From Chloroflexota bacterium (lineage in GTDB: Bacteria; Chloroflexota; Anaerolineae; Promineifilales; Promineifilaceae), in assembly GCA_024277135.1 (NCBI GenBank), contig JAJRVV010000197.1, positions 1 to 64,000 on the forward strand: a stretch of DNA of 64,000 bases, read 5' to 3'. Positions 34,801 through 42,190 of this stretch are shown one piece after another. The position numbers and the translations under genes are program-made. A model generated the notes under the pieces. It saw only the letters and a list, made by a program, of their open reading frames with translations. It was not told where the DNA came from and ran no database searches. How positions within the stretch are numbered: position 1 is the first letter of the stretch; each line of letters opens with the position of its first letter.

Positions 34801-37800
34801 TTCCAGCAGGACGGCCGCTTTTTCCGGCTGGCCGTGTTTTTCGGCGATGGCGGCCTGCCCGGCCAGAGGCCCGGCCGCTTTGTCGGCGGCGCTGCTCGTT
34901 TCAGCCATGAATTTTTCAACCTCATCCCGCTTTTCGCTGGGCGTATGACGGCCGATTTTGTCGAAGGTGGTCACGTCGTTGGGGTTCAGCCGGGCGGCTT
35001 GCTGCCAATGGGACAGGGCGGATTCCGTTTGACCGATTCCCTGGTACGCCTCGCCCAGCAGACGGTGCCCTTTGGCTTGATTGTCGTTGTTACTCTTTTG
35101 CCATTCAGGGGCTTCTTTTTCCAGGAAGTTGATGGTTTGTTGGAATCGCTGCCGGTTGACGAGGGCGTTGGCCTCTTTGAGGATGTCTTCTTCGTCTGGC
35201 TCCTCTTCTCCAAGCTGATGCAGCGCCTCTTTTTTGACCTGCCAGTCGGCGTCCTGACTGAGTTTTTGCTGCAAGTCGGCGAATTCGGGTTGGGTTCCCA
35301 GGTGGCGGATGATGTTGAGCAATCCTTCACGCCGGTTTTCGGAGTCGGGCAGGGCGGAGACGGCCGTGATGGCGTCGTCAAAAATCTCATAGGAAGTTAT
35401 CTGGTCAAATTTTGCCAAATAATCGGCCGCCTCCGGGTTCCAGCCGACGAGGATGCCGCGAATGGCGCGCCAGCGCGCCTCGCCGCCCGGCCCCAGGTTA
35501 AGGCCCTGGGTGCGTTTCATGATGCCCTGGGGCGAATGGGAGATGGGGCGCCAGTTGCGTAAGTCGGGATGGGTTTTGAGCAGGTGGCGGGAGACGGGGT
35601 TGTCTAGCGCCTGTTTTTGGCCGAGGCGGATGGCGTGTTTCCAGCTTTTTTTCCAACCGACGGGGGCGATTGCCATATCCTGCTCGTAGGCGTCGTCGAG
35701 GGCGTGGAAGAGATAGGCGAAATCCTGGTAACGGCCGTCGCGGTACATGAGAACCAGGTCGCCCTTTTTGGTGTTTTTGTTGGCGGCCCAGGTGAGATCA
35801 GGGGCTTGCGTCAGGGCGTCCATTTGCTGCTGGCTATCGCTGCTGCCGATGTAGAACCAGACGGAGGGGTCATCGGGTTCGATGACAGCTTCTGGAACGA
35901 CAATCCTGGCAAAAACGGTGTCGCCAAAAAAGTTTCCTTGAGGTTCTCGGAATCGCCAGTCTGAAAAATAGGCGCCCGGTTGTTGAGGCGCAATCATTTG
36001 TATGGCAATTTCAGTTGTTTTACCAGGTTCAATTGCAGGCGCCGGATAAGCATCTTGGTCTGCCATTTGCGCGCCATCGGTAAAAACTAATGATGATCCT
36101 TCTGGCCAGGGACGACGGCCGTTGTTGCGTACTAACCATGTTTTGACAAATGATGTTCCTGGAGAAATCTTACTGTCATCTGGAATCGTAACATCGGTCA
36201 CAAATTGGGCGCGGTATTCAAAGGTTTCAGGAAATTCGTCCGACTCGTCGCTGCCGGCAACATTTTCAAAATCCGGATCTTCATTGTACAAAGGCATTGC
36301 TGCGACCATTTCAACGTTAGGAATAGCGGTGATCGCCATCTTCAAGGGGTCGCCGAAGTAGTTCCCCTGGTCGTCTTGCAGCCGCCACTCGGCCGTGTAA
36401 TTACCGGGTTGGCTGGGAGCGGAGAGGTTTATGCGGATGTTAGCTAATTGGCCTGGGGGCACAACGTCATCCTGTTTCTCAAGAATGGGGAAACTGAGCG
36501 TTTTGCCCAATGGCGTGTTGTCTTGTTGGACGAGTTGGAATTTTTCGTTCCATGGCAAACGTCCGGTGTTTTTGACGCGCCACGCTTTGTTGATGGGGTC
36601 GCCGATTGGAATTTCCATTCCATCGGCGATGGTGACGTGGTTGAGGAAGCGGGCGTTGTGGTCGGGGGCGTCGGGCCGGCCGGGGACGACGATGTTGACG
36701 GTGAGTTGATCGTCGCCGTTGAAGGGATTGCCGCTGGGGTCTAACAAACCATAGATCGCTTGGTAGGTTCCGGGTTTGCGGGGGGCCTGCAGCTCTAACT
36801 GAATTTCGCCTTCTTCGCCGGGTGAAATGCTGGGCAGGGGGGCAGAGATGGCGAGGGTGAGGGATGCGCCGCCGGTGAAAAGTATTTGGCAGTCGTTGTT
36901 CCAGGGGAGACGGCCGTCGTTGTACACCCGCCACTTTTTAATGAAGGAACTGCCGGGTTCGATTTTAGCGCCGTCGGGGATGGTGGCGTCGCCGAGGAAT
37001 TGGGCGGAGTAGTCGGGGATGTCGTCGGGGGCTTCGGTGATGGGAACGGCCGTTTGCGCATAATCATTTATGTAATCTGTGTCTTCGGGGATGGGAACGG
37101 CCGTGTCTTCACTCGTCTCAAACCGAACATTCAACGAAAAATCTGTTAACGGTTTGATCAGCCATTCCACCTCTTCCGAAATCTGCGATACTTGCCGCAT
37201 ACCCAACGTCCACATGGCAGCGCCCTTGATTTCTGGATATTGGGCATAAAGCTGACCCGCTTGATGAATATGTTCCAGCGCCAGTTCGGGATTGGGCATT
37301 TCATCCCGCCGCCAACCCCATTCTGAGATGAAAATCGTGGGCGGCGACATTTCCTTGTCCCGGCTGGCGGCGATCAATTCTCGGAAATAGCCGATGCCGC
37401 TTTCAGCCGATTCAAACAGCGTTTGGGGATTGTGGCTGTATTCGTGAAGGGAGATGGCGAGTTGATCCGGCCGTTCCTGACACAGATGTAAAAACTCAAC
37501 TAGGCCGCCTTGGTACCACGCTTCTCGACCTGGCTGGCGATTCCCCCAACCAAAAAGAGCCAATTGGAAATCTTGTTCCAAAGCGATCTGGCTGATCTCC
37601 ATAGCAAAAAAGCCCAGCCAATCAGCATAGCTCTCATTCGGTTCATGCAAAACTTCCAGCCAAACCCGCGCCGGATCAAAATCAGAAGGTAAATTGGAAA
37701 GAATGGCCCGCCAATGCCGGTTGGCGGCCTCTTTTGGGTCCAGTTCGTAGTTGGGTTCATCAAAATTGAATGTGGGCAGTTTGCTGTCCGTATTCCTTTG

Positions 37801-38028
37801 ATTAGCGCTAAGCCGGTAAAGAAATGTGTGCGGCACACCACTTTCCATGACCCATTCTAAGGCCTCCTGGATGGGGCGGTAGTTGTCTGCCGATTTGAGA
37901 AAGACCGGAATTCCAGCATCGTTTAGCTGCCACATCCAATCGTATAGTAGACGAGTATTGAAATCAGGATCGGAATCTATGTGAAAGCCGATTTTGTTGA
38001 AGGGATTGATTAACCGGGACTGTTCCAT
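31879..38028 (-). CDS. Giant McrB-type AAA+ ATPase fused to glycosidase-like, NBR1-Ig, EVE-like, TPR and EAD-like domains
   Basis: A 2,049-residue protein. By residue: clan-A glycosidase-like TIM barrel (about 5-300; E129 in VLHEPNE, E236 in FISEWGW); three NBR1-type Ig domains (about 340-448, 456-569, 604-712; each has W-x-V-x-N-x-G-x-x-P-W); EVE/PUA-like domain (about 722-862; VWFYIGSSD, KGDLVLMYRDGR, HPDLRNW); helical and TPR repeats (about 870-1085); effector-associated-domain-like helices (about 1124-1182; IKQLCFELENIQYENIPG, MMARHGRLAELV); more TPRs (about 1200-1360); a helical region with no match; AAA+ of McrB type (about 1725-2035). The ATPase has Walker A GPPGTGKT (1749-1756), Walker B WVIIDEINRA, sensor-1 IIGTMN and FMRRFAF. 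No signal peptide or membrane helix: cytoplasmic. The start at 38028 has AGAGGAG eight bases upstream. Likely a defence NTPase sensing modified or foreign nucleic acid through its EVE-like domain (inference). Confidence 0.85.
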   Translation of the reverse strand: MEQSRLINPFNKIGFHIDSDPDFNTRLLYDWMWQLNDAGIPVFLKSADNYRPIQEALEWVMESGVPHTFLYRLSANQRNTDSKLPTFNFDEPNYELDPKEAANRHWRAILSNLPSDFDPARVWLEVLHEPNESYADWLGFFAMEISQIALEQDFQLALFGWGNRQPGREAWYQGGLVEFLHLCQERPDQLAISLHEYSHNPQTLFESAESGIGYFRELIAASRDKEMSPPTIFISEWGWRRDEMPNPELALEHIHQAGQLYAQYPEIKGAAMWTLGMRQVSQISEEVEWLIKPLTDFSLNVRFETSEDTAVPIPEDTDYINDYAQTAVPITEAPDDIPDYSAQFLGDATIPDGAKIEPGSSFIKKWRVYNDGRLPWNNDCQILFTGGASLTLAISAPLPSISPGEEGEIQLELQAPRKPGTYQAIYGLLDPSGNPFNGDDQLTVNIVVPGRPDAPDHNARFLNHVTIADGMEIPIGDPINKAWRVKNTGRLPWNEKFQLVQQDNTPLGKTLSFPILEKQDDVVPPGQLANIRINLSAPSQPGNYTAEWRLQDDQGNYFGDPLKMAITAIPNVEMVAAMPLYNEDPDFENVAGSDESDEFPETFEYRAQFVTDVTIPDDSKISPGTSFVKTWLVRNNGRRPWPEGSSLVFTDGAQMADQDAYPAPAIEPGKTTEIAIQMIAPQQPGAYFSDWRFREPQGNFFGDTVFARIVVPEAVIEPDDPSVWFYIGSSDSQQQMDALTQAPDLTWAANKNTKKGDLVLMYRDGRYQDFAYLFHALDDAYEQDMAIAPVGWKKSWKHAIRLGQKQALDNPVSRHLLKTHPDLRNWRPISHSPQGIMKRTQGLNLGPGGEARWRAIRGILVGWNPEAADYLAKFDQITSYEIFDDAITAVSALPDSENRREGLLNIIRHLGTQPEFADLQQKLSQDADWQVKKEALHQLGEEEPDEEDILKEANALVNRQRFQQTINFLEKEAPEWQKSNNDNQAKGHRLLGEAYQGIGQTESALSHWQQAARLNPNDVTTFDKIGRHTPSEKRDEVEKFMAETSSAADKAAGPLAGQAAIAEKHGQPEKAAVLLEEAKTKAEPAQKREIEVIERRVIQYLPQREMAVPFPPASDDPIIHERKQKLFNILRENFNTTEIKQLCFELENIQYENIPGRTLNEKAFGLVEMMARHGRLAELVEKIKAKRSELAHLFQETASDIIAAARALLRRQQPQQAIAILQAKTALWQIINDQAVRADAHAILAQAYAATGQTDLAFAQWKLKAPLTPNAADAFLGLVRAAADSELDDLGQWLETMRQQHPTAVGPLTGLAALLSRQNKPQEAAQLLAQARTGNPTQDRALMRTAEAIEAKPEQALDSLANTAVTPTTATPDSNRLTAAMNGLAVAHTPLDASDQESVFREIVQQILSLPTLSPVHKREFRDRARRVLAEVRQTGQFTPQHAADLRLPVLDNLFITDPARRRALVHAAAAYRQQPGRRLRLYLRARARRQMRRHLTADHVKKFLGNDGADRAQAFADLQTAVWHAGTVNDTPLQDWLANNQAASRAMRDRRTDNLTITGNLCYDLPSHLLQPFPDDDPALWQAIYDLRHNDAPIFQRRDSWGRLTLNRLDDQMSSLILYAFEPDEHLPYHPETAVAALKNLELPERANNLDYPGFIAFARQLLQDDDLGFASLDDAACFLAQIADDEDKNVTFAPGDEPASYANLLPPLAAELKMPVKAFDTTLTLPDAAFSQMARALSAGNHIILIGPPGTGKTSIAQDICALAHDLNASRGVIAVTATADWTTFDTVGGYMPADDGRLTFREGIILRAIREQKWVIIDEINRAEIDKAFGELFTVLSGQAITLPYRDGSAPIRIVPADFPGKTARDYVISPGWRIIGTMNVFDKASLFEMSYAFMRRFAFVDVGIPRPNNIFMELIDRWLSEFNLPAEAENGIVTALKTHIFAADSDIMKHRQLGPAIALDMISYISQCQKQGEPISLQHVGEAFLLYAVPQFDGLDEPTVLKIYQHVNTVFANTDALAEIQRRMQDLFPQYDLAEALTVTETEQE

Positions 38029-38353
38029 TGGTATTTCTCCTCTGGCTGTGACAAGGTGAAAAGGTGAAGGGGGTGACAAGGTGAATTTCATCTTTCTACC
38101 TTCTGCCTTCATCCTTTGCTGCTTGAATCATAACAAAGGGGTTCGTGGTTTGTCCAGATTGAGACTCAGGCGTTGGGGTAAGTTGGTTTGTAAGATACTC
38201 TGATCATAATCAAAATGAAGATAGAGACCCTGAAGATAGGCTCTAACAGGATGAATCCCGCGATTAAGTTGTTTGTAAATTAGATGTGGTGACGGCTCCC
38301 GGCCCGGCCTGTGGAGTGGAGTTGAATCTGTGTGTGAGTGAAGTGGTATTTTT
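38029..38353. other. Divergent intergenic region before the giant gene
   Basis: 325 bases without a gene. Near the giant gene lies a block of gtgacaaggtgaaaaggtga-like words (38047-38086); the same word family, in reverse complement, separates the genes at 1687-1720. A promoter for the giant gene lies at 38127-38156. The rest (38160-38340) shows no recognisable structure; a plus-strand promoter for the acyltransferase gene should be there, but I cannot place it. Confidence 0.55.
38127..38156 (-). promoter_or_regulatory. Promoter of the giant McrB-like gene
   Basis: Minus strand: TGGACA (-35, 38151-38156), an 18-base spacer, then TATGAT (-10, 38127-38132) with a TG one base upstream (extended -10). 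The transcript would start near 38120 and have a 5' leader of about 90 bases containing the 'aggtgac' words. Confidence 0.55.
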
Positions 38354-39085
38354 GTGACGGCCGTGCGCGACAACTTACAGCTTTATCTGAACCGTCAGGC
38401 CTCCAGCCTGGGGCGGTATGTACTGGAACAGTTTTTATACTTATTGGCAGGCTGGATTCCCACGCTGGTTGGTATTGGTATCCGAGGTGTGTTGTACCGG
38501 TTGATTTTGCAGATGGACGGGCTGGCGGCGATTGAAAATAATGTCCGCCTTCGTTTTGCCAATCACATTCGGCTGGGGAAGGGAGTGTATCTCGATCAAG
38601 GGACGTATCTCCATGCCTGCCCCAACGGGGTTGAACTGGGCCAGAACACGATTGTGATGCACGGGGCCGTGCTTCATGTGTATAACTTCCGCGATATGCC
38701 CCACTCCGGCATCAAGATTGGCCGGGACAGCCTGGTGGGTGAATACAGTGTCATTCGCGGCCAGGGTGGGGTGACGATTGGCGACCGGGTGTACACCTCC
38801 CCGTTTACGCAAATCATCGCCGTTAATCATGTGTTTGATGACCGGGAACGGCCGTTCACCGAGCAAGGCATCACCGCCGAAGGCATCATCATCGAAGATG
38901 ATGTGTGGCTGGGAGCGGGGGCCGTCATCACCGATGGCGTGCGTGTGGGCAAAGGAGCCGTCGTCGCCGCCGGCGCTGTCGTCACCAAGGATGTGCCGCC
39001 GCACACCGTCGTCGGCGGCATCCCGGCCCGTGAAATTAGAAAAATCGAAGCCGGCACGCCTGTGCCGGAAAGAGTGATTTATTAG
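38354..39085 (+). CDS. Left-handed beta-helix acyltransferase
   Basis: A 243-residue protein. An N-terminal hydrophobic segment (about 22-50) may sit on the membrane. It is followed by hexapeptide repeats (about 60-230; for example [53 protein letters not shown]), the catalytic-type His in NHVFDD, and the closing [13 protein letters not shown] typical of WbbJ/LacA-like O-acetyltransferases. It probably acetylates a sugar of the surface polysaccharide. It starts at GTG 38354 and opens the polysaccharide locus. Confidence 0.88.
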   Translation: MTAVRDNLQLYLNRQASSLGRYVLEQFLYLLAGWIPTLVGIGIRGVLYRLILQMDGLAAIENNVRLRFANHIRLGKGVYLDQGTYLHACPNGVELGQNTIVMHGAVLHVYNFRDMPHSGIKIGRDSLVGEYSVIRGQGGVTIGDRVYTSPFTQIIAVNHVFDDRERPFTEQGITAEGIIIEDDVWLGAGAVITDGVRVGKGAVVAAGAVVTKDVPPHTVVGGIPAREIRKIEAGTPVPERVIY

Positions 39086-39165
39086 CTAGAGCGGGAGCTA
39101 GAGCGAGAGGAAGCGTATGGATTCCTCTAGCTCTGGCTCAATCCTCTAGCTCCAAGAGGTTGAGA
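39086..39165. repeat. Intergenic 'gctagagcgagag' word block
   Basis: Reiterated ctagagcggg/gctagagcgag words followed by their near-complements (ctctagctctgg, cctctagctcc), so the block can form a hairpin. It shares its vocabulary with 21212-21267. AAGAGG at its end is the Shine-Dalgarno site for the next gene. Confidence 0.5.
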
Positions 39166-40362
39166 ATGACCACATTAACCGTCGTAATCCCGGCGTACAA
39201 TGAAGAAGATGGTATCGCCGATATCGCCCATCGCGTTTTGTCCGCCCGTGATGGGCTGGTCGAAGTAGGGGTGGATAACCTGGAACTCATTGTCGTGGAC
39301 GATGGTTCTAAAGACCGCACCGCCGAAATCGCGCAAAGCATTGAGGGCGTGACCCTGATTCAGCACGCGCAAAACAAGGGGTATGGCGGCGCGTTGAAAA
39401 CCGGTTTCGGCCAGGCGCAGGGTGAACTCATTGGCTTTTTGGATGCGGATGGCACCTACCCGCCGGAACATTTTCCCCGGTTGTGCCAGGAAGCGTTGAA
39501 TGGCTCAGATATTGTGGTTGGGTCGCGCCGCTCTGGTGCGGACAGCCATATGCCGCCGATGCGTAAGCTGGGCAACTTCATCTGGTCGAACTTGTTGACG
39601 ATTTTGGGTAACAAACGGGTGCAAGATCCGGCCAGCGGCATGCGCGTTTTCAAGCGAGAGGCGCTGGAGCGGATTTACCCGCTGCCCGATGGCCTGAATC
39701 TGACGCCGGTGATGAGCACCCGCGCCGTGCATGAACGGCTGCTGGTGTCGGAAATTCCCATCCCGTATGCGGAACGGCTGGGCCGCTCGAAGTTGAGTGT
39801 GGTGCATGATGGCACGCTGTTTTTACAATCGATCATCTGGACGGCGCTGACCTATAATCCGGTACGGCCGTTGGGCCTGATTGGGGCCGCGATGATAAGT
39901 TTAGCCGGTCTGATTGGCCTGGGATTGATCATCACCCGCTTGAGTGGGGTGACGACTTTGGGCGGATGGGGGGTATTTGCTGTCTTCACCGCCATGGTTT
40001 CGGCCGTGGCCGGGATCAGCACGTTTGCTCTGGGCGTGACCTTTAATTACATGGTTTCTATTTTCCACAAACAGCCTATCCGGCAGGGCTTGTTTGGCAA
40101 GCCGGTGTTCAAGACGCCGCTCAACCATCATTTCGGTTGGGTGGGCGCGTTGGGGCTGGCAGTTGGCTTTCTGCTGGCGATAGGCAGTCTGGCGCTGGGC
40201 GTGAACGGCTGGCCGGTGGAACGGTTGTGGCTGTACATGCTGGGCAGCGCGATGCTGACGCTGGTTGGCATTCAACTGGTGATTTACTGGATTTTGCTGC
40301 GCGTATTGGAAGAATTAGGCCAGCGGGAAATGTTGACGAAACAAGACTTAGGACTGTTGTAA
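39166..40362 (+). CDS. GT2 glycosyltransferase with C-terminal membrane helices
   Basis: A 398-residue GT-A enzyme of the dolichyl-phosphate mannose synthase/DPM1-like group. It has the N-terminal VVIPAYNEEDG, VVDDGSKDRT, the DxD-type motif FLDADGTYPPEHF, and four or so C-terminal transmembrane helices (about 220-250, 270-300, 325-350, 360-385). It should transfer a nucleotide-linked sugar to a polyprenyl phosphate. ATG 39166 is chosen because AGAGG lies six bases before it; the TTG at 39160 falls inside that spacing. Confidence 0.9.
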   Translation: MTTLTVVIPAYNEEDGIADIAHRVLSARDGLVEVGVDNLELIVVDDGSKDRTAEIAQSIEGVTLIQHAQNKGYGGALKTGFGQAQGELIGFLDADGTYPPEHFPRLCQEALNGSDIVVGSRRSGADSHMPPMRKLGNFIWSNLLTILGNKRVQDPASGMRVFKREALERIYPLPDGLNLTPVMSTRAVHERLLVSEIPIPYAERLGRSKLSVVHDGTLFLQSIIWTALTYNPVRPLGLIGAAMISLAGLIGLGLIITRLSGVTTLGGWGVFAVFTAMVSAVAGISTFALGVTFNYMVSIFHKQPIRQGLFGKPVFKTPLNHHFGWVGALGLAVGFLLAIGSLALGVNGWPVERLWLYMLGSAMLTLVGIQLVIYWILLRVLEELGQREMLTKQDLGLL

Positions 40363-40375
40363 TTTTGCGCGTGAG

Positions 40376-40408
40376 AGACCTGCGAGGTTTCCCAAACCTC
40401 GCAGGTCT
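40376..40408. repeat. Perfect palindromic hairpin, dispersed family
   Basis: A perfect 15-base stem (40376-40390 with 40394-40408; arm agacctgcgaggttt) with a 3-base loop. It lies 14 bases after the GT2 gene. A degenerate relative is at 56370-56400. It may act as a terminator or attenuator, but there is no T run. Confidence 0.75.
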
Positions 40409-40426
40409 TGGTTGGTAGAGGTGATG

Positions 40427-42112
40427 ATGACGACTATCAAGAAAGATGACGTTCAAGTGACGAAAAACGGCCGTGCTCGGTCAAAAGGCCCTTTGCGCGA
40501 AAACTTGGGAACCCGGCGCGTGCCTAAATTACGTATGTCCAATTTCCCCAATGCGGATGAAATCGTGCGTCAGGGATTATTGGAAGAAAAGCGGCCGGAG
40601 ACGGCCGTAGACATCGTGCTGGTCAATCCGCCGACGCCGGATGGCGAGTTGTGGATTCGCACCCAGCACCGGGTGGGGCGGCGGACGCGGGAAAACATGG
40701 TCTGGCCGCAAGTGTCGCTGGCGCAGATGGCGGCCTTGCTCCATCCCCAGCACAAGGTGGCGGTGGTGGACGCCAACGCCGAGCGCATGAGCTGGCCCGA
40801 ATTCACCAAAAAGCTGGACGAGCTTCAGCCGAGATATTATTTGACGCAAGTGACGGCGCCGACGCTGGAAAATGATATGTACGGCTGTTTCTTGGCTAAG
40901 GCGCGGGGGGCGTTGACCATCGGTTTTGGCACGCATGTCACCCCCATTCCCCGCGAAACGATGCGGCCGTATCCGGCGCTGGACTTCATTCTGCTGGGCG
41001 AGCCGGATTTGACGATTCGGGATTTGCTGGATCATCTGGAAGGCAAAATTGACAAACGGCCGCACAACATCCGCAAGTTGTTTGCCGACCATGACCCGAT
41101 GTATGCCCCGGCGGTGAAAGAAGATGGCAGCCTTGATTTGGGCGGCATCAAGGGGTTGGTGTGGCGTGATGGGGATGAGATTAATGTGAATTTGACACGG
41201 CCGTTCATCCCCAACCTGGATGACATGCCCCTGCCTCTGCACGAACTTCTGCCCTTAAAAGAGTACCAGATGCCCTACATCAAAGGGGCGTTTACCTTCA
41301 TCGTCACCAGCCGAGGCTGCCCCGCTGGCTGCACCTACTGCATCAAACATGTCAGCTACCAATTCGCCGTCCGCGTCCGCTCGCCAGAAAGCATCATGAA
41401 AGAGTTGTGGACGTTAAAAAAGTTGGGAATGGACAACATTCACATGTACGCCGACCTGTTCACAGTCAATCGGGATCAGGTGATGGGGTTATGCCGCTTG
41501 ATGATTGAAGAAAACATCAACATCAAATGGACGTGCAACAGCCGGGTGGATTATGTGGATGAGGAAATGCTGGCGCTGATGGGTAAAGCGGGCTGCCGTC
41601 TCATCTCCTGGGGCATTGAGAGCGGCAATGAGCAGATTTTGCGCCATGCGCGCAAGGGCGCCAATCCGGCCAAAGCGGAACGGGCGCTGCGTTGGGCCAA
41701 AAACGCCGGCATCATGAATTGGGGCTACTTCATCATCGGTTTGCCGGGCGAAACGGAGGACACCATTCAAGATACCATCCAATTTGCCAAGAAACTGCCG
41801 CTGGATATTGCTTTGTTCCATGTGGCCGCGCCTTATCCGGGCACGCCCTTCTTCTTTGAAGTGGTGCAAAATGGCTGGTTCCGCGCCGGGACGCGCTGGG
41901 AGCATGTGGACATGGACAAGGGCACGGTGCTGGATTATGAAAATCTGTCGGCCGAGCGGCTGCTCTATTGGCAAAAGCGGGCGTTCCGCGAATGGGCCTT
42001 CCGCCCCGGCCCGGCATTGACCTATTTGAAGATGCTGACGTATGATTGGCGCACCTTCAAAACGGCGCTGAATGTCGGCTTGCAGCATTTGCGCTGGCAG
42101 TCTGGCGAGTAG
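40427..42112 (+). CDS. B12-binding-domain radical SAM protein
   Basis: A 561-residue enzyme. The N-terminal cobalamin-binding Rossmann domain (about 45-185) begins DIVLVNPPTPDGELW and has no canonical DxHxxG. The radical SAM core has its 4Fe-4S cysteines at about C298, C302 and C305 (SRGCPAGCTYC), followed by GIESGNEQIL and the GYFIIGLPGETED strand. A C-terminal helical part ends the protein. B12-radical SAM enzymes methylate or rearrange unactivated carbons in lipids, hopanoids, antibiotics and sugars. In this locus it might modify a lipid carrier or glycan (inference). GAGG five bases before ATG 40427 supports the start. Confidence 0.9.
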   Translation: MTTIKKDDVQVTKNGRARSKGPLRENLGTRRVPKLRMSNFPNADEIVRQGLLEEKRPETAVDIVLVNPPTPDGELWIRTQHRVGRRTRENMVWPQVSLAQMAALLHPQHKVAVVDANAERMSWPEFTKKLDELQPRYYLTQVTAPTLENDMYGCFLAKARGALTIGFGTHVTPIPRETMRPYPALDFILLGEPDLTIRDLLDHLEGKIDKRPHNIRKLFADHDPMYAPAVKEDGSLDLGGIKGLVWRDGDEINVNLTRPFIPNLDDMPLPLHELLPLKEYQMPYIKGAFTFIVTSRGCPAGCTYCIKHVSYQFAVRVRSPESIMKELWTLKKLGMDNIHMYADLFTVNRDQVMGLCRLMIEENINIKWTCNSRVDYVDEEMLALMGKAGCRLISWGIESGNEQILRHARKGANPAKAERALRWAKNAGIMNWGYFIIGLPGETEDTIQDTIQFAKKLPLDIALFHVAAPYPGTPFFFEVVQNGWFRAGTRWEHVDMDKGTVLDYENLSAERLLYWQKRAFREWAFRPGPALTYLKMLTYDWRTFKTALNVGLQHLRWQSGE

Positions 42113-42190
42113 GCAGTATTCAGTAGGCAGTATTCAGTTGGCAGTCTTCTGAATACTGATCATTGAATACTGAATACGAAACTTATTCCC
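42113..42190. repeat. Intergenic 'ggcagtattcagt' words
   Basis: Reiterations of aggcagtattcagt and its partial complement actgaatac fill the spacer and can fold into a hairpin. Confidence 0.5.

Noticed and set aside
32980..35562. Long plus-strand frames inside the giant gene (32980-33678 and 34606-35562)
   Set aside because: The minus-strand protein has continuous domain structure across these regions; the plus-strand translations are Gly/Val/Phe-rich shadows.
31879..38028. Reading the giant gene as several fused or misassembled genes
   Set aside because: One frame is open throughout with no internal stop; a good promoter and ribosome-binding site occur only at the 5' end, and octamer density is even along it. 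An assembly join cannot be fully excluded without reads.
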